Positions 1 to 8,802 of a stretch of 64,000 nucleotides of DNA are shown here, piece after piece. Both the position numbers and the translations under genes were made by a program. This DNA comes from UBA668 sp963720695 (GTDB lineage Bacteria; Actinomycetota; Acidimicrobiia; Acidimicrobiales; Ilumatobacteraceae): the NCBI GenBank assembly GCA_963720695.1, contig CAVRGG010000004.1, positions 310,001 to 374,000 on the forward strand. Direction: 5' to 3'. How positions within the stretch are numbered: position 1 is the stretch's first letter; each line of letters begins with the position of its first letter. Under the pieces are notes generated by a model that was not told the DNA's origin, ran no database searches, and saw only the letters and a list, made by a program, of their open reading frames with translations.

Positions 1-331
1 CCTCTGTCTCGATGAGCGGTGCGTAGTACACCCCGCCGAGGGAGAGCGAGATCGAGCACCCGTTCTGGACGCATTCCGCGAAGTGAGCCTCATGCGGTCC
101 GAGCGTGTCGAGCGCTCGTGCGAAGAGTCCTTCGAGGTCTGGGGACGTCCAGGGTTCGCTCGTCCAATCCCAGCCTGCTTCGGCGCGGGTTCGGCCTGCT
201 CGCACTGAGCCTGATCGGAAGGACTGACTCGGTTCGACCCCCGTCGCGTTCGTGAGAGCGTCGGGGTCCAATGCGGCCCCACGTACGAAGAACCAGAGAT
301 GCAGGTCCACGGGTGAGCTGATGGAGGACAT
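1..331 (-). CDS. DUF4279-like protein, 3' end cut off by window edge
   Basis: Reading the minus strand from the ATG at 331 gives an open frame with no stop to base 1, so at least 110 residues with the C-terminus outside the window. The N-terminal part reads LWFFVRG, then LDPDALTNATGVEP, then SFRSGSVRAG and later AGWDWTSEP. This pattern (a start strand, an LDP..LT..TG.EPS segment, then a W-x-W element) is what I remember of the DUF4279 family of small proteins of unknown function; that assignment is from memory of the family, not a search. The start is the first ATG after a stop-rich stretch. It heads a patch of small hypothetical genes. No function can be given. Confidence 0.6.
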   Translation of the reverse strand, partial: MSSISSPVDLHLWFFVRGAALDPDALTNATGVEPSQSFRSGSVRAGRTRAEAGWDWTSEPWTSPDLEGLFARALDTLGPHEAHFAECVQNGCSISLSLGGVYYAPLIETE

Positions 332-394
332 TTCGGCGGGCGCCGTCACACTCCGAGTCTGTCTGATTCTGCGCGCCCTCATGGCAGGCCTGCG

Positions 395-637
395 CTACTT
401 GAACAAGATGGCAAGCGAGTCGTCATGAACGGCTGGCTCGTCTGGTCGATCGGTCCACCGCCAGGTGACGTGCCCACCATCGCAGCGCACGACCCGCTGG
501 CAGATGCGCTGGCCATCATCGGGTCGACTACACAGCGCGAGAGACATCCGATTGATGCTGCTTCCACAGACCGGGCAGGTCTCGCTCACCAGCGCAGATT
601 GCCGCACACGACGAAGCTTGTCCAGTGCACCTATCAA
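395..637 (-). CDS. Small zinc-ribbon-like hypothetical protein
   Basis: An 80-residue protein on the minus strand, divergent from the zinc-ribbon gene at 672. It holds a CPVCGSS motif at about residues 21-27, and further cysteines at about 36, 46 and 52 that could complete a metal site. The C-terminal half is acidic. I do not recognise the family. An ORF of this size could occur by chance in GC-rich DNA, but the cysteine knuckle and the head-to-head position with a second cysteine-rich gene favour a real gene. No ribosome binding site is convincing. Confidence 0.4.
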   Translation of the reverse strand: MIGALDKLRRVRQSALVSETCPVCGSSINRMSLALCSRPDDGQRICQRVVRCDGGHVTWRWTDRPDEPAVHDDSLAILFK

Positions 638-671
638 GAGTTCGGTGCGGGGTCAGGTCTACTCTGCTGCA

Positions 672-971
672 ATGTTCTGTCCGCGCTGCGGTGAGCCGAT
701 GATTGAAGTGGATGGGCAGGTCACGTGCGCGGCCGGAGGGATGGACCTCTCGGTCATGATGCAGAGGATGCTGGCGGAGTACTGCGACCGCGATCCATCG
801 TCGCAGGACACGCGACCGACGCGGACGAGGTGGGGTGAAAGGTGGCACTGCGCGCTCGATGGAACGCTCATGTCTGCGCCCGATTTTTTGCTTCCGATGT
901 GCCCGACGTGCGAGCGCATCTTCACTAGCAGCATCGTGTATCAGCTCATCGAGGTCCACCAACACAGCTAG
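672..971 (+). CDS. Small zinc-ribbon protein with two CxxC knuckles
   Basis: A 99-residue protein starting at the ATG followed by CPRCGEPM. The N-terminal knuckle (CPRC) is followed by VTC about 17 residues on, and the C-terminal part has a lone Cys (WHCALDGT) and then CPTC. Together this looks like a two-ended zinc ribbon that folds around one or two metal ions. The middle is polar with no membrane segment, so it is probably cytoplasmic. Longer upstream readings of the same frame look non-coding, so I place the start at this Met. Function unknown. Confidence 0.55.
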   Translation: MFCPRCGEPMIEVDGQVTCAAGGMDLSVMMQRMLAEYCDRDPSSQDTRPTRTRWGERWHCALDGTLMSAPDFLLPMCPTCERIFTSSIVYQLIEVHQHS

Positions 972-1068
972 CGCCGAATGCGCGATAGGTCGCGCTCGCT
1001 CGACGGTGGATTCGGGACAGACTCGGAGCGTGGAACGCGGCAACGGACGACGTCGGTCAGGTGGCTTC

Positions 1069-1347
1069 ATGCTTGCCTGTCTGCTTCTTGCGTGTCTTCT
1101 TGCAGTTGCCACGGTTGGTGTGCTTGCCGCGCTGATGGTTGATGTCGTGGTGATACCGAGGGTGGCCGAAGAGCGGTGCGTGGCGTTCGGGGCGACCGCC
1201 GCTGCCCTCGGCGTCGAGGACGGCGCCGAGGTGCAACCAGACAGCGGAGATTGCGCGGCCATGGGGTGTGTCGACTCGGTACGACGGGCCGAGCGGCTGT
1301 TGCTGGACGACTACCGCAAGGTCGTCCACCACCGCGTCAACTGCTGA
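1069..1347 (+). CDS. Small single-pass membrane or exported protein
   Basis: A 92-residue protein that opens with a strongly hydrophobic stretch (residues 1-28, rich in Leu, Ala and Val), followed by a polar tail with four cysteines (residues about 37, 62, 66 and the C-terminal Cys). The hydrophobic segment could be a signal anchor, leaving the cysteine tail outside the cytoplasm where disulfides could form. The ATG at 1069 has AGGTGG about six bases upstream; a GTG at 1030 in the same frame would add a basic N-terminus and is a possible alternative. I recognise no family. Confidence 0.4.
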   Translation: MLACLLLACLLAVATVGVLAALMVDVVVIPRVAEERCVAFGATAAALGVEDGAEVQPDSGDCAAMGCVDSVRRAERLLLDDYRKVVHHRVNC

Positions 1348-1413
1348 GCGCGGACGTGGCCGCACACACATCGCCGTTCTGAGCGTTGGACGAGCAGGAG
1401 GGCGTGCACCAAG

Positions 1414-1926
1414 ATGCGAGGCGTGAAGTCCAGAATGCAGCGAGAGACCTTGCGAGCACTGCTTACTCCACTGCTGATTCGTCGAGAGACTGACCCAGGG
1501 CTTTCAACGGTCGACCGATGGCTCGCCGAGCACGACCGAGGCACGGATGGCGTTACATCAGTGCACCGATCAGGGAGCCGTGTCCTGGTCCTGGCAGGAC
1601 CGACTTCGGGATATGACATGGCTTGGTACGTGTGGAAGGCCCCGCTCGCCCCGCCGTCGGGTGCGCCGCCCGCCTGTGTCGTGCTGAGCGGTTACGTCCG
1701 ACCATCGCTGCCGATGTACTTCTGGCTGTCGTTGCCGCTGGGGTTCTTCGCGTTTGCTCCGGCGGTAGCTACCGCGCTGACGACGCCAACGGAGCGATTG
1801 ATGTTGCTTGCTCTCATGGTCGCTGTGCTGCTGATCTTCTGGGGTCCGCTATTCACGTCGAACGCAAGCCGGAAGCGTGCGGCAGTGATCCGACTTGTCG
1901 GCGACCTCCTGCCGCCGCCCTCGTAG
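1414..1926 (+). CDS. Hypothetical two-helix membrane protein
   Basis: A 170-residue protein with a soluble N-terminal domain of about 100 residues and two adjacent hydrophobic segments at about 104-121 and 128-146, ending in a short basic and proline-rich tail. The start ATG has GGAGGG about ten bases upstream. The layout is that of a small membrane protein with a cytosolic regulatory or recognition domain, but I see no catalytic motif and no known family. A strong hairpin lies just downstream, between this gene and the convergent beta-propeller gene. Confidence 0.5.
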   Translation: MRGVKSRMQRETLRALLTPLLIRRETDPGLSTVDRWLAEHDRGTDGVTSVHRSGSRVLVLAGPTSGYDMAWYVWKAPLAPPSGAPPACVVLSGYVRPSLPMYFWLSLPLGFFAFAPAVATALTTPTERLMLLALMVAVLLIFWGPLFTSNASRKRAAVIRLVGDLLPPPS

Positions 1927-2022
1927 GGTGCCGCTCCCGCGCGCCGAACTGCCGGTGTGTGCGCTCTGGTCAAGCCAATCGAGGGCCGGGAGATAGGACA
2001 CGCTCCTAGCGCACGACGCGGC

Positions 2023-2052
2023 GGTGCGCCGGACCTCGTGGTCCGGCGCACC
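2023..2052. terminator. Bidirectional hairpin terminator
   Basis: A perfect 13-bp inverted repeat (GGTGCGCCGGACC and its complement) with a 4-base TCGT loop sits between two convergent genes ending at 1926 and 2081. There is no clear T-run on either side, but position and stem strength suggest it ends transcription from both directions. Confidence 0.75.
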
Positions 2053-2080
2053 GACGTTGGGGGGAGGAAGTTGGTGAGGG

Positions 2081-3166
2081 TCAGGCAGCGGCGAGACCTT
2101 GGACGCCTGCCGGCACGGCCACCTCACCTGCTGCAGTCAACGAACCGTTGCCCGCAACCAGGTGACGGGCGATGACGTGCGAGCCACCCGCCAGGGTGAA
2201 CAGGCTGCCGTCGACCGACACCATGTCGATCGGGCCGGCACCCGGCGTCGCGGCCACGGCCTGGACGAGCGTGAGCGATCCGTCGTGGCCGATGCGATAG
2301 CTGCTGATCGTGCCACTGCCGGCGTTGGTGGTGAACGCATACTTGCCGTTCCCCGACAGTGCGACCCAGCACGCAGCGGTCTGCGTGGTGGCCGCCTCCG
2401 TGGTCACCGGAGCCAGCGAGCCGTTCTTGGCGAACGAGTAACTCGACAGCGACGACGCGCCTGCCGCTCCGCCCGCAGCGTTGGACACGATCACGTGGTT
2501 GCGGCGGTCGATGGCGAATCCGAACGGCGTGGCACCTGCGGACGGGTTCGCGATCGCCGCGCCGGCAACACCCCGCCGGTCGACGCGGAACACGTCGATG
2601 GTGTTGGTGGCCTTCTCGGTCACCACCAGTCGCGTCCCGGTCGTGTCGAAGGACACCTGCGCGCCGCCGGCGCCGCTCAGCGCCCGGGTGGATCCGGGGA
2701 TCGGTACGAGGCGATCGTCGTGGAGTCGGAAGCCGCTCACGTCACCCGAGGTCGCGTTGAGCACGTAGACGACATCATCATGGACGGTGATGCTCGTCGG
2801 CCCGGCGCCGCCCGAGGCCTCGACGTCGGCGAGGTGCAGTGAACCGTCGCGGCCGATCTCGAAGAGGGAGACGTCGTTGGAACCGGCGTTGACCGCGAGG
2901 AGGTGATGATCCTCGACGACGACAGCTCCCTGCGAGCCGAGGCTCGCGCCGGAGCCGTTGCCGCCGGTCGGGTAGCTGCCCACCTGGGCCAGCGAGCCGC
3001 CGACCTCCTGGAAGGCGAGGACCGAGTTGGCCCCGGCAACGTTGGTCTCGGTGTAGATGGTGGTTCGGGCGCCGCGGTCGGCGGATGCGGTCGATGCCAG
3101 CGACAGCGCGGCGAGGGAGCCGAGCACTGCGGCGACGATCGTGGATCGGCGGATGAGAGGGGACAT
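2081..3166 (-). CDS. Secreted beta-propeller (lactonase-like) protein
   Basis: A 361-residue protein. The N-terminus has two arginines, a hydrophobic core and an AxA-type cleavage site near residue 28 (ASTASAD), so it is a Sec-exported protein. The mature part is a run of short repeats with the pattern 'Gly-Ser-Leu, then V/A, then a strand ending in NAGS or NAxxG', as in the seven-bladed propeller of the lactonase/6-phosphogluconolactonase superfamily. I do not see the residues needed to claim lactonase activity, so it may be a binding or surface protein. The start is set by AGGAGT five bases before the ATG. It is transcribed away from the TIR gene. Confidence 0.75.
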   Translation of the reverse strand: MSPLIRRSTIVAAVLGSLAALSLASTASADRGARTTIYTETNVAGANSVLAFQEVGGSLAQVGSYPTGGNGSGASLGSQGAVVVEDHHLLAVNAGSNDVSLFEIGRDGSLHLADVEASGGAGPTSITVHDDVVYVLNATSGDVSGFRLHDDRLVPIPGSTRALSGAGGAQVSFDTTGTRLVVTEKATNTIDVFRVDRRGVAGAAIANPSAGATPFGFAIDRRNHVIVSNAAGGAAGASSLSSYSFAKNGSLAPVTTEAATTQTAACWVALSGNGKYAFTTNAGSGTISSYRIGHDGSLTLVQAVAATPGAGPIDMVSVDGSLFTLAGGSHVIARHLVAGNGSLTAAGEVAVPAGVQGLAAA

Positions 3167-3380
3167 CGGGATACTCCTGTGAGTGGGATGGGCGGGGATG
3201 CCGATGGCGACTCTGACGACTCGGTGCAGGCTTGTACATGGCTTCGGACCCGAGTTTCGGGGAAGTTTCGCGTCGCGCATCTCCCCGTTCTCGAACGTCC
3301 CACGGATGTGACCATCGACCACGATGCATTAGTTTCCTGAGGCGCCGCGCGGCCCGCGCGACGGCACACGGGGAGTCGAC

Positions 3381-5222
3381 ATGTCAGCCGATGCGATCAA
3401 GATCTTCATCTCCTACGCGCACGAGGACGAAGACCTCCAACAGAAGCTCCGCAAGCACCTCGACATCCTCGGCCTCGACGTCTGGGTCGACCGTGAGATC
3501 CGCCCCGGCACCGAGTGGAACGCGGACATCGACCGCGAGCTGGAGGCGGCAGACATCATCCTCCTGCTGCTCAGCGTGGACTTCCTCTCGTCGGACTTCG
3601 TCCGCAAGATCGAGATCCCGCGTGCCCTGGAGCGCCACGAGCTCGGTGTCTCCCGTGTCGTGCCGGTGCTGCTGCGCACCGTGTCGTGGGACCACCTGCC
3701 GCTCGCCGCCCTCCAAGCCATCCCGTCCGACGAGCGCTGGGTCACGGGAACAGGTGCGTGGAACAGCCTCGACGAGGCCATCACCCACGTCGCCAAGGCG
3801 GTCAGCGAGATCGCGCGTGATCTCGAGGGCACCAAGCAGGAGCGCCTCGCCGCGCAGCTGCGCGCCGAGGAGGACCGGCGGGCCACGGAGCAGAAGGCTG
3901 CCGACGACTACCGACGCGAAGTCGCCGAGGCGCTGTCGGACGGCCGCATCTCGGCCATCGAGAAGGAGACCCTCGAAGAGGCTCGGGAACGCCTCGGTCT
4001 CGACGCGGCGCTGGCGCGCGAGATCGAGGACGGCGAGCTGCATCCCTACAACGAGCGCGAGCAGAACCGAGCGAGGTACGCCGCGTCGGTGCGCACTGCG
4101 ATCCTGGAGGGCGGCTTCCCCCTCACGCCCGAGTTCCTCGACGAGCTACGCAAGCGCCAGGCGAAACTGGGCCTCCAGGACGAGGACATCGTCGGCGTGG
4201 CGGACGAGGTGGCGGTGGCGGTCGCCGCCGAGGTGGAGGCCGAGCGAGCGGCCGCGGCCGCTGCCGCGGCTGCGCCACCTCCGGTTTCCCCCGGCACGGC
4301 GACCGCTCCGAATGGGCCGGCACCCGCGTCGTACGAGGCCGTCGTGTTGCCCCGCGCGCATTCCAGCTGCATCCGAAGTCTCGCCTTCTCCCCCGACGGC
4401 GCGTTGCTCGCTGCAGCGAGTGACGACCGGACCGCATCCGTGTACGACCTCGAGAGCGGTGAGGTCGTCGGCAACATCGGCGGTCACAACGGCTTCGTCC
4501 AGTGCGTCGCCTTCTCCCCCGATGGCACGATGCTGGCGACCGCCGGAGCCGACAAGGTCGTGCACATCTGGGATGCGTCCGGCGAGCGGATCGGCTCGCT
4601 GGAGGGACACAGCAAGGGAGTGCAGTCCGTCGCCTTCTCCGCGGACGGATCTCGGATCATCACCGGCAGCGACGACAAGACCGTCGGCGTGTGGGACGCG
4701 GAGAGCTTCGAGAACATCGCCGTCCTCTCCGGCCACGAGAAGGGTGTGCTCGCGGTGGCCTGCAGCCCCGACGGTTCGAGCTTCGCCAGCGCCGGTGGCG
4801 ACAAGATGGTCGTCGTCTGGGACGCCGAGGCGCTGACGGGAACAGCGCTGAACGGCCACGACGGGCCGATCCGCGGACTCGCCTACTCCCACGACGGCAC
4901 GGCCCTGGCGTCCGCGTCCGACGATGCCACGGTGCGGCTCTGGGACATGTCCGACGGATCGAGCGTGTCGCTCACGGGCTACAAGAACTGGGTGCGGGCA
5001 CTTGCCTTCTCCCCCGATGACTCACTGCTCGCCACGGGCGACGACGACAAGAGCGTCACCGTGTGGGATCTCCCGACCGGCGACAGCATCGATCTCGCGA
5101 GCCACACCGATGGCGTGTTCGCGGTGGCGTGGTCCCCGAGCGGGGTCCTCGCCAGCGGTGGCGGCGGCATGGTCATGCGAGGCGACAACCAGGTTCGCTT
5201 GTGGTTCCCTGCTGACGACTGA
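3381..5222 (+). CDS. TIR domain - helical linker - WD40 protein
   Basis: A 613-residue soluble protein. Residues 6-140 form a TIR domain: KIFISYAHEDED opening, VWVDREI and ADIILLLLS strands, and SDFVRKIEIP where Glu78 is at the position of the catalytic glutamate of NAD-cleaving TIR domains. Residues 145-320 are charged and helical, with two similar DG.I...E/LGL-type units and an alanine-rich, proline-rich hinge. Residues about 325-613 are seven WD40 repeats (FSPDG...ASDD...VWD), likely a closed propeller. TIR plus a sensor propeller matches the architecture of prokaryotic immune or signalling NADases, but no partner defence gene lies nearby. Start is the ATG preceded by GGGGAG. Confidence 0.9.
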   Translation: MSADAIKIFISYAHEDEDLQQKLRKHLDILGLDVWVDREIRPGTEWNADIDRELEAADIILLLLSVDFLSSDFVRKIEIPRALERHELGVSRVVPVLLRTVSWDHLPLAALQAIPSDERWVTGTGAWNSLDEAITHVAKAVSEIARDLEGTKQERLAAQLRAEEDRRATEQKAADDYRREVAEALSDGRISAIEKETLEEARERLGLDAALAREIEDGELHPYNEREQNRARYAASVRTAILEGGFPLTPEFLDELRKRQAKLGLQDEDIVGVADEVAVAVAAEVEAERAAAAAAAAAPPPVSPGTATAPNGPAPASYEAVVLPRAHSSCIRSLAFSPDGALLAAASDDRTASVYDLESGEVVGNIGGHNGFVQCVAFSPDGTMLATAGADKVVHIWDASGERIGSLEGHSKGVQSVAFSADGSRIITGSDDKTVGVWDAESFENIAVLSGHEKGVLAVACSPDGSSFASAGGDKMVVVWDAEALTGTALNGHDGPIRGLAYSHDGTALASASDDATVRLWDMSDGSSVSLTGYKNWVRALAFSPDDSLLATGDDDKSVTVWDLPTGDSIDLASHTDGVFAVAWSPSGVLASGGGGMVMRGDNQVRLWFPADD

Positions 5223-5323
5223 GACGCTGAAACAGGCGGAAACAGGGGCTCCCGACATCCTTTGCTGAACGGCCGTTCCGTCATCGTCTACCCTTTGCGG
5301 CGACACGAACAAGGGAGCCCGCC

Positions 5324-6916
5324 ATGGCACGTCGACACCGAAGGTCCGCCCTCCTCCTCACTGCGGCGCTCGCGCTCTCCATCGCTGCTTGCGGGAGCGA
5401 CGGGACCTCGTCGAGCACGGCGGGAACCGACGGCGCCGGGTCGACTCCTGCCGCCGCCTCGGGCGGCGAGCTGGTCGTCGCGCTGGCGACACAACCGTCC
5501 GCCATCGACCCGATCAATGCCCCCTCGGTGGTCGAGAGCAACGTGGCATGGCAGATGTTCGACAGCCTCGTGTGGGTCAACGACGAGGGCCAGATCGAGC
5601 CGGCGCTCGCCACGTCGTGGGATGTGTCCGACGACGGCACCGTGTACACCTTCCACCTCCGCGACGGCGTCACGTTCCACGATGGAGAGGTCTTCAACGC
5701 CGATGCCGTGAAGTTCACATGGGAGGCCGGCAAGAACCCGGAGAACGCATACTTCGACGCGTTCGAGCTGGCGTCTGACGTCCAGGTGATCGACGAGTCG
5801 ACGGTTGCCATCACCTCCGCCGAGCCCAACTCGCTGTTCCTGATCCAGATCGGGTACGGCTGGCCGATGCTGCCGCCCGAGTACTACACGAAGGTCGGCC
5901 TCGATGGATTCGCCAAGGCGCCGGTGGGCACGGGCCCGTTCCAGCTCACCGAGTGGGTCCAGGGCGACCGGATCGTGCTCGACAAGTTCAAGGACTACTG
6001 GCGAACCGGTTACCCCAAGCTCGACCGGGTCACCTTCCGCCCGATCACGGAATCGTCGACCCGCGCCGCCGCGATCCGTACCGGCGACGTCGACATCGTC
6101 CAACGGCTGAGCCCGACCGATGAGCTCTCGATCAAGGATGCACCCGGGGTGAACGTGATCGAGTACGCCAACAACCGCGTGTACTACATCGCGTTCAACA
6201 ACTTGACGTCCGGCAAGGACGGACCGACGGCCGATGTCAAGGTCCGCCAGGCGATGAACTACGCCATCGACAAGACCTCGATCATCAACGCACTCTTCGA
6301 GGGCAAGGGCAACCCGTCGTCCGCGCTCCTGACGGCAGGCGACGTGGGGTACGACTCGGCCGTCACGGCGTACCCGTTCGACCCCGACAAGGCACGATCC
6401 CTGCTGGCAGAAGCCGGATTCCCCGATGGCTTCGACATCGACATGAGCTGCCCGTCCGACGCCTACACGAACTTCGTGGAAGTGTGCGAGGCGGTCGTGG
6501 CACAACTGAAGGACGTCGGCATCAACGCGAAGCTCGACGTGATGGAGTCCGGCGCGTTCTGGGACCTGGAGGCCAACAAGCAGTTGCCGCCGTTGTTCGG
6601 TGACAGCTGGTCCGCGAACAGCAACGAGGCCAGTGCCTACGATCGGCTCTTCGGTGCCCTGGGTGGCGAAGGAGCGAGCTACTCCACGTGGTCGGATCCG
6701 ACGATCGATGATCTGCTCGGACAGGTCCGCACCACCCTCGACGACGCGGAACGGGCGGCGGTCTTCACCAAGATCCATCACCAGTTGCACGACGACCCGC
6801 CGTTCATCTACCTGTACGAGCCGGTGACCATCGAGGCGACCACCAGCCGGGTGCTCAACTACAAGCCGCGCAACGCAGAGGACTTCTGGCTGTGGGCGGT
6901 CGAGGTTGCGGCCTGA
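5324..6916 (+). CDS. ABC importer substrate-binding lipoprotein (peptide family 5)
   Basis: A 530-residue extracytoplasmic solute-binding protein of the DppA/OppA (SBP_bac_5) family. The N-terminus is a lipoprotein signal with lipobox LSIAAC (Cys at about residue 23), followed by a Ser/Gly-rich linker. Family landmarks include PALATSWDVSDDGTVYTFHL-type text, FHDGE.FNADAVKF, GTGPF.L..W and VRQAMNYAIDK. It would capture peptides or another oligomeric nutrient outside the membrane and pass them to the two permeases encoded next. AAGGGAG precedes the ATG. First gene of a five-gene operon; the substrate cannot be fixed from sequence. Confidence 0.95.
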   Translation: MARRHRRSALLLTAALALSIAACGSDGTSSSTAGTDGAGSTPAAASGGELVVALATQPSAIDPINAPSVVESNVAWQMFDSLVWVNDEGQIEPALATSWDVSDDGTVYTFHLRDGVTFHDGEVFNADAVKFTWEAGKNPENAYFDAFELASDVQVIDESTVAITSAEPNSLFLIQIGYGWPMLPPEYYTKVGLDGFAKAPVGTGPFQLTEWVQGDRIVLDKFKDYWRTGYPKLDRVTFRPITESSTRAAAIRTGDVDIVQRLSPTDELSIKDAPGVNVIEYANNRVYYIAFNNLTSGKDGPTADVKVRQAMNYAIDKTSIINALFEGKGNPSSALLTAGDVGYDSAVTAYPFDPDKARSLLAEAGFPDGFDIDMSCPSDAYTNFVEVCEAVVAQLKDVGINAKLDVMESGAFWDLEANKQLPPLFGDSWSANSNEASAYDRLFGALGGEGASYSTWSDPTIDDLLGQVRTTLDDAERAAVFTKIHHQLHDDPPFIYLYEPVTIEATTSRVLNYKPRNAEDFWLWAVEVAA

Positions 6917-6937
6917 CCACGAAGTGATCTGACCACC

Positions 6938-7891
6938 ATGTCGGCGTATCTCCGACGGCGCGTGATCCAGTCGTTCCTGATGGTGATCGGGTTGCTCGTG
7001 ATCGTGTTCTTCCTGGTCCGGCTCTCGGGCGACCCGGTCAGCCTTCTCGCACCGCGAGACGCGACCCCCGCCCAGCGCGACGCCATCCGCCACGCGTACG
7101 GGCTCGATCGCTCACTCCTCGTCCAGTTCGTGGACTTCATGCGCCATGCGTTCCAGCTCGACTTCGGCACGTCCATCCGGTACAAGCAGCCGGTCACCAC
7201 CATCGCCCTCGAACGCATGCCGGCCACGATCGAGCTCGGCATCGCAGCGCTGTTCATCGCGATCGTCATCGGGATCCCTCTCGGTGTGCTCGCCGGCGTC
7301 CGCGCAGGCAGCAAGACCGATGGGGCCGTGCGTGGATTCGCGCTGTTCGGCCAGACGATTCCCGACTTCTGGCTGGCGCTGGTGTTGATCCTCGTGTTCG
7401 CCGTCAACCGTCGCTGGTTCCCACCCTTCGGCCGCGAGACCATGCAGATCTGGTTCCTCACAGTGCCCAACGAGTCCATCGTGCTCCCGGCCGTGGCGCT
7501 GAGCCTGTTCCCGATGGCCCAACTCCTGCGCTTCACCCGGTCGGCGGTGCTCGAGATCGTCAGCGAGGACTACGTACGCATCGCCCGCAGCAAGGGCATC
7601 CCGACACTGCTGATCTACCGTCGCCACATTCTGCGGAACGCGTTGATCCCGCTCATCAGCGTGCTGAGCCTGCAGGTCGGGGCACTCCTCAGCGGGTCGT
7701 TGTACATCGAGGCGGTGTTTGCGTGGCCCGGGGCCGGCGGGCTGCTCGCGGAGGCGGTCGGGAACCGCGACTTCCCGCTCGTACAGGGTCTGGCGTTCCT
7801 CGGTGGGCTGATCACCATCGTGTTCTCGCTGTTGTCCGACGTCCTCTACAGCGTCGCCGATCCCCGCATCCGCCTCGGAGCCGTCAGATGA
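6938..7891 (+). CDS. ABC importer permease, DppB type
   Basis: A 317-residue integral membrane protein with an N-terminal helix (residues about 10-30), a periplasmic segment and five further helices, as in DppB/OppB permeases. The EAA-type coupling loop is seen as ARSKGIPTLLIYRRHILRNAL-like text near residue 215. It forms the transmembrane channel with the next gene product. It begins 21 bases after the binding-protein gene and its stop overlaps the start of the second permease (ATGA). Confidence 0.95.
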   Translation: MSAYLRRRVIQSFLMVIGLLVIVFFLVRLSGDPVSLLAPRDATPAQRDAIRHAYGLDRSLLVQFVDFMRHAFQLDFGTSIRYKQPVTTIALERMPATIELGIAALFIAIVIGIPLGVLAGVRAGSKTDGAVRGFALFGQTIPDFWLALVLILVFAVNRRWFPPFGRETMQIWFLTVPNESIVLPAVALSLFPMAQLLRFTRSAVLEIVSEDYVRIARSKGIPTLLIYRRHILRNALIPLISVLSLQVGALLSGSLYIEAVFAWPGAGGLLAEAVGNRDFPLVQGLAFLGGLITIVFSLLSDVLYSVADPRIRLGAVR

Positions 7892-8802
7892 CCGAGATCG
7901 CACCCGACCCCGCTCACGAGATCGAGGAGCGCTCACCACGTCGCCGCTCCGACGTCCTCACATCGCTGCTGCGGTCACCAGCGGGGATGATCGGCGCCAC
8001 GATCACGCTGGCACTGGTGATCCTCGCGGTCTTCGCGCCGTGGATCGCCCCGCACGACCCACTCGCCCAGAACCTGAGCGCCGCCCATCTGCCACCCGTC
8101 TGGCGCGACGGCGGGAGTTGGAGCAACGTCTTCGGCACCGACATCCTCGGCCGTGATCTGCTGAGCCGAATCATCTACGGCACCCGGGTGTCGTTGTTGG
8201 TCGCGGTCGGCGGTGCGACCATCGCGGCAACGCTCGGCATGGCGCTCGGCCTCGTCGGCGGCTACTTCGGCGGTCGCATCGACCGATTGATCGTCGGACT
8301 CACCGACCTGCTGCTCTCGGTCCCGTACATCCTGTTGGTCGTGGTCATCGCCGCCGTTGTCGGCAAGAGCCTCGTCAACGTGGTGCTCATCTTCGGATTC
8401 ACCGACATTCCCATCTTCGTCCGGGTCACCCGCGGCGAGGTGCTCAAACTCAGCGAGAGCACGTTCGTCGAAGCGGCCCGATCCGTAGGTGTCCCGCGTC
8501 GGAAGATCCTCTGGTCACACCTGCTCCCCAATCTCGTCGGACCGTTGGGCACACTCGCGACGTTCGAGATGTCGTCGATGATCCTCTATGAGGCGGGCCT
8601 CGGGTTCCTCGGTTTGTCGGTCCCACCGAGCACTCCCAGCTGGGGCAACATGATCAACGCTGGTCGCGGATCGCTCGAGGCATACCCGTGGATGTCGATC
8701 ACCCCTGGGGTGGCGATCATCATCGCCGGGCTCGGGCTCAACCTGCTCGGCGACTGGTTCCGTGACGCACTCGATCCTCGGACGCGACGGGCGCGGCGAT
8801 GA
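7888..8802 (+). CDS. ABC importer permease, DppC type
   Basis: A 304-residue permease with an extended cytoplasmic N-terminus, then six predicted helices. GTDILGRDLLSR near residue 90 is the signature segment of DppC/OppC proteins, and the EAA loop reads EAARSVGVPRRKILWSHLLPN. The ATG overlaps the preceding stop by four bases and its own stop overlaps the next ATG, which implies coupled translation of permeases and ATPases. Confidence 0.95.
   Translation: MTEIAPDPAHEIEERSPRRRSDVLTSLLRSPAGMIGATITLALVILAVFAPWIAPHDPLAQNLSAAHLPPVWRDGGSWSNVFGTDILGRDLLSRIIYGTRVSLLVAVGGATIAATLGMALGLVGGYFGGRIDRLIVGLTDLLLSVPYILLVVVIAAVVGKSLVNVVLIFGFTDIPIFVRVTRGEVLKLSESTFVEAARSVGVPRRKILWSHLLPNLVGPLGTLATFEMSSMILYEAGLGFLGLSVPPSTPSWGNMINAGRGSLEAYPWMSITPGVAIIIAGLGLNLLGDWFRDALDPRTRRARR

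Noticed and set aside
5288..7093. A 601-codon minus frame opposite the peptide-binding protein
   Set aside because: Arg/Val/His-rich shadow; the lipoprotein on the plus strand is clear.
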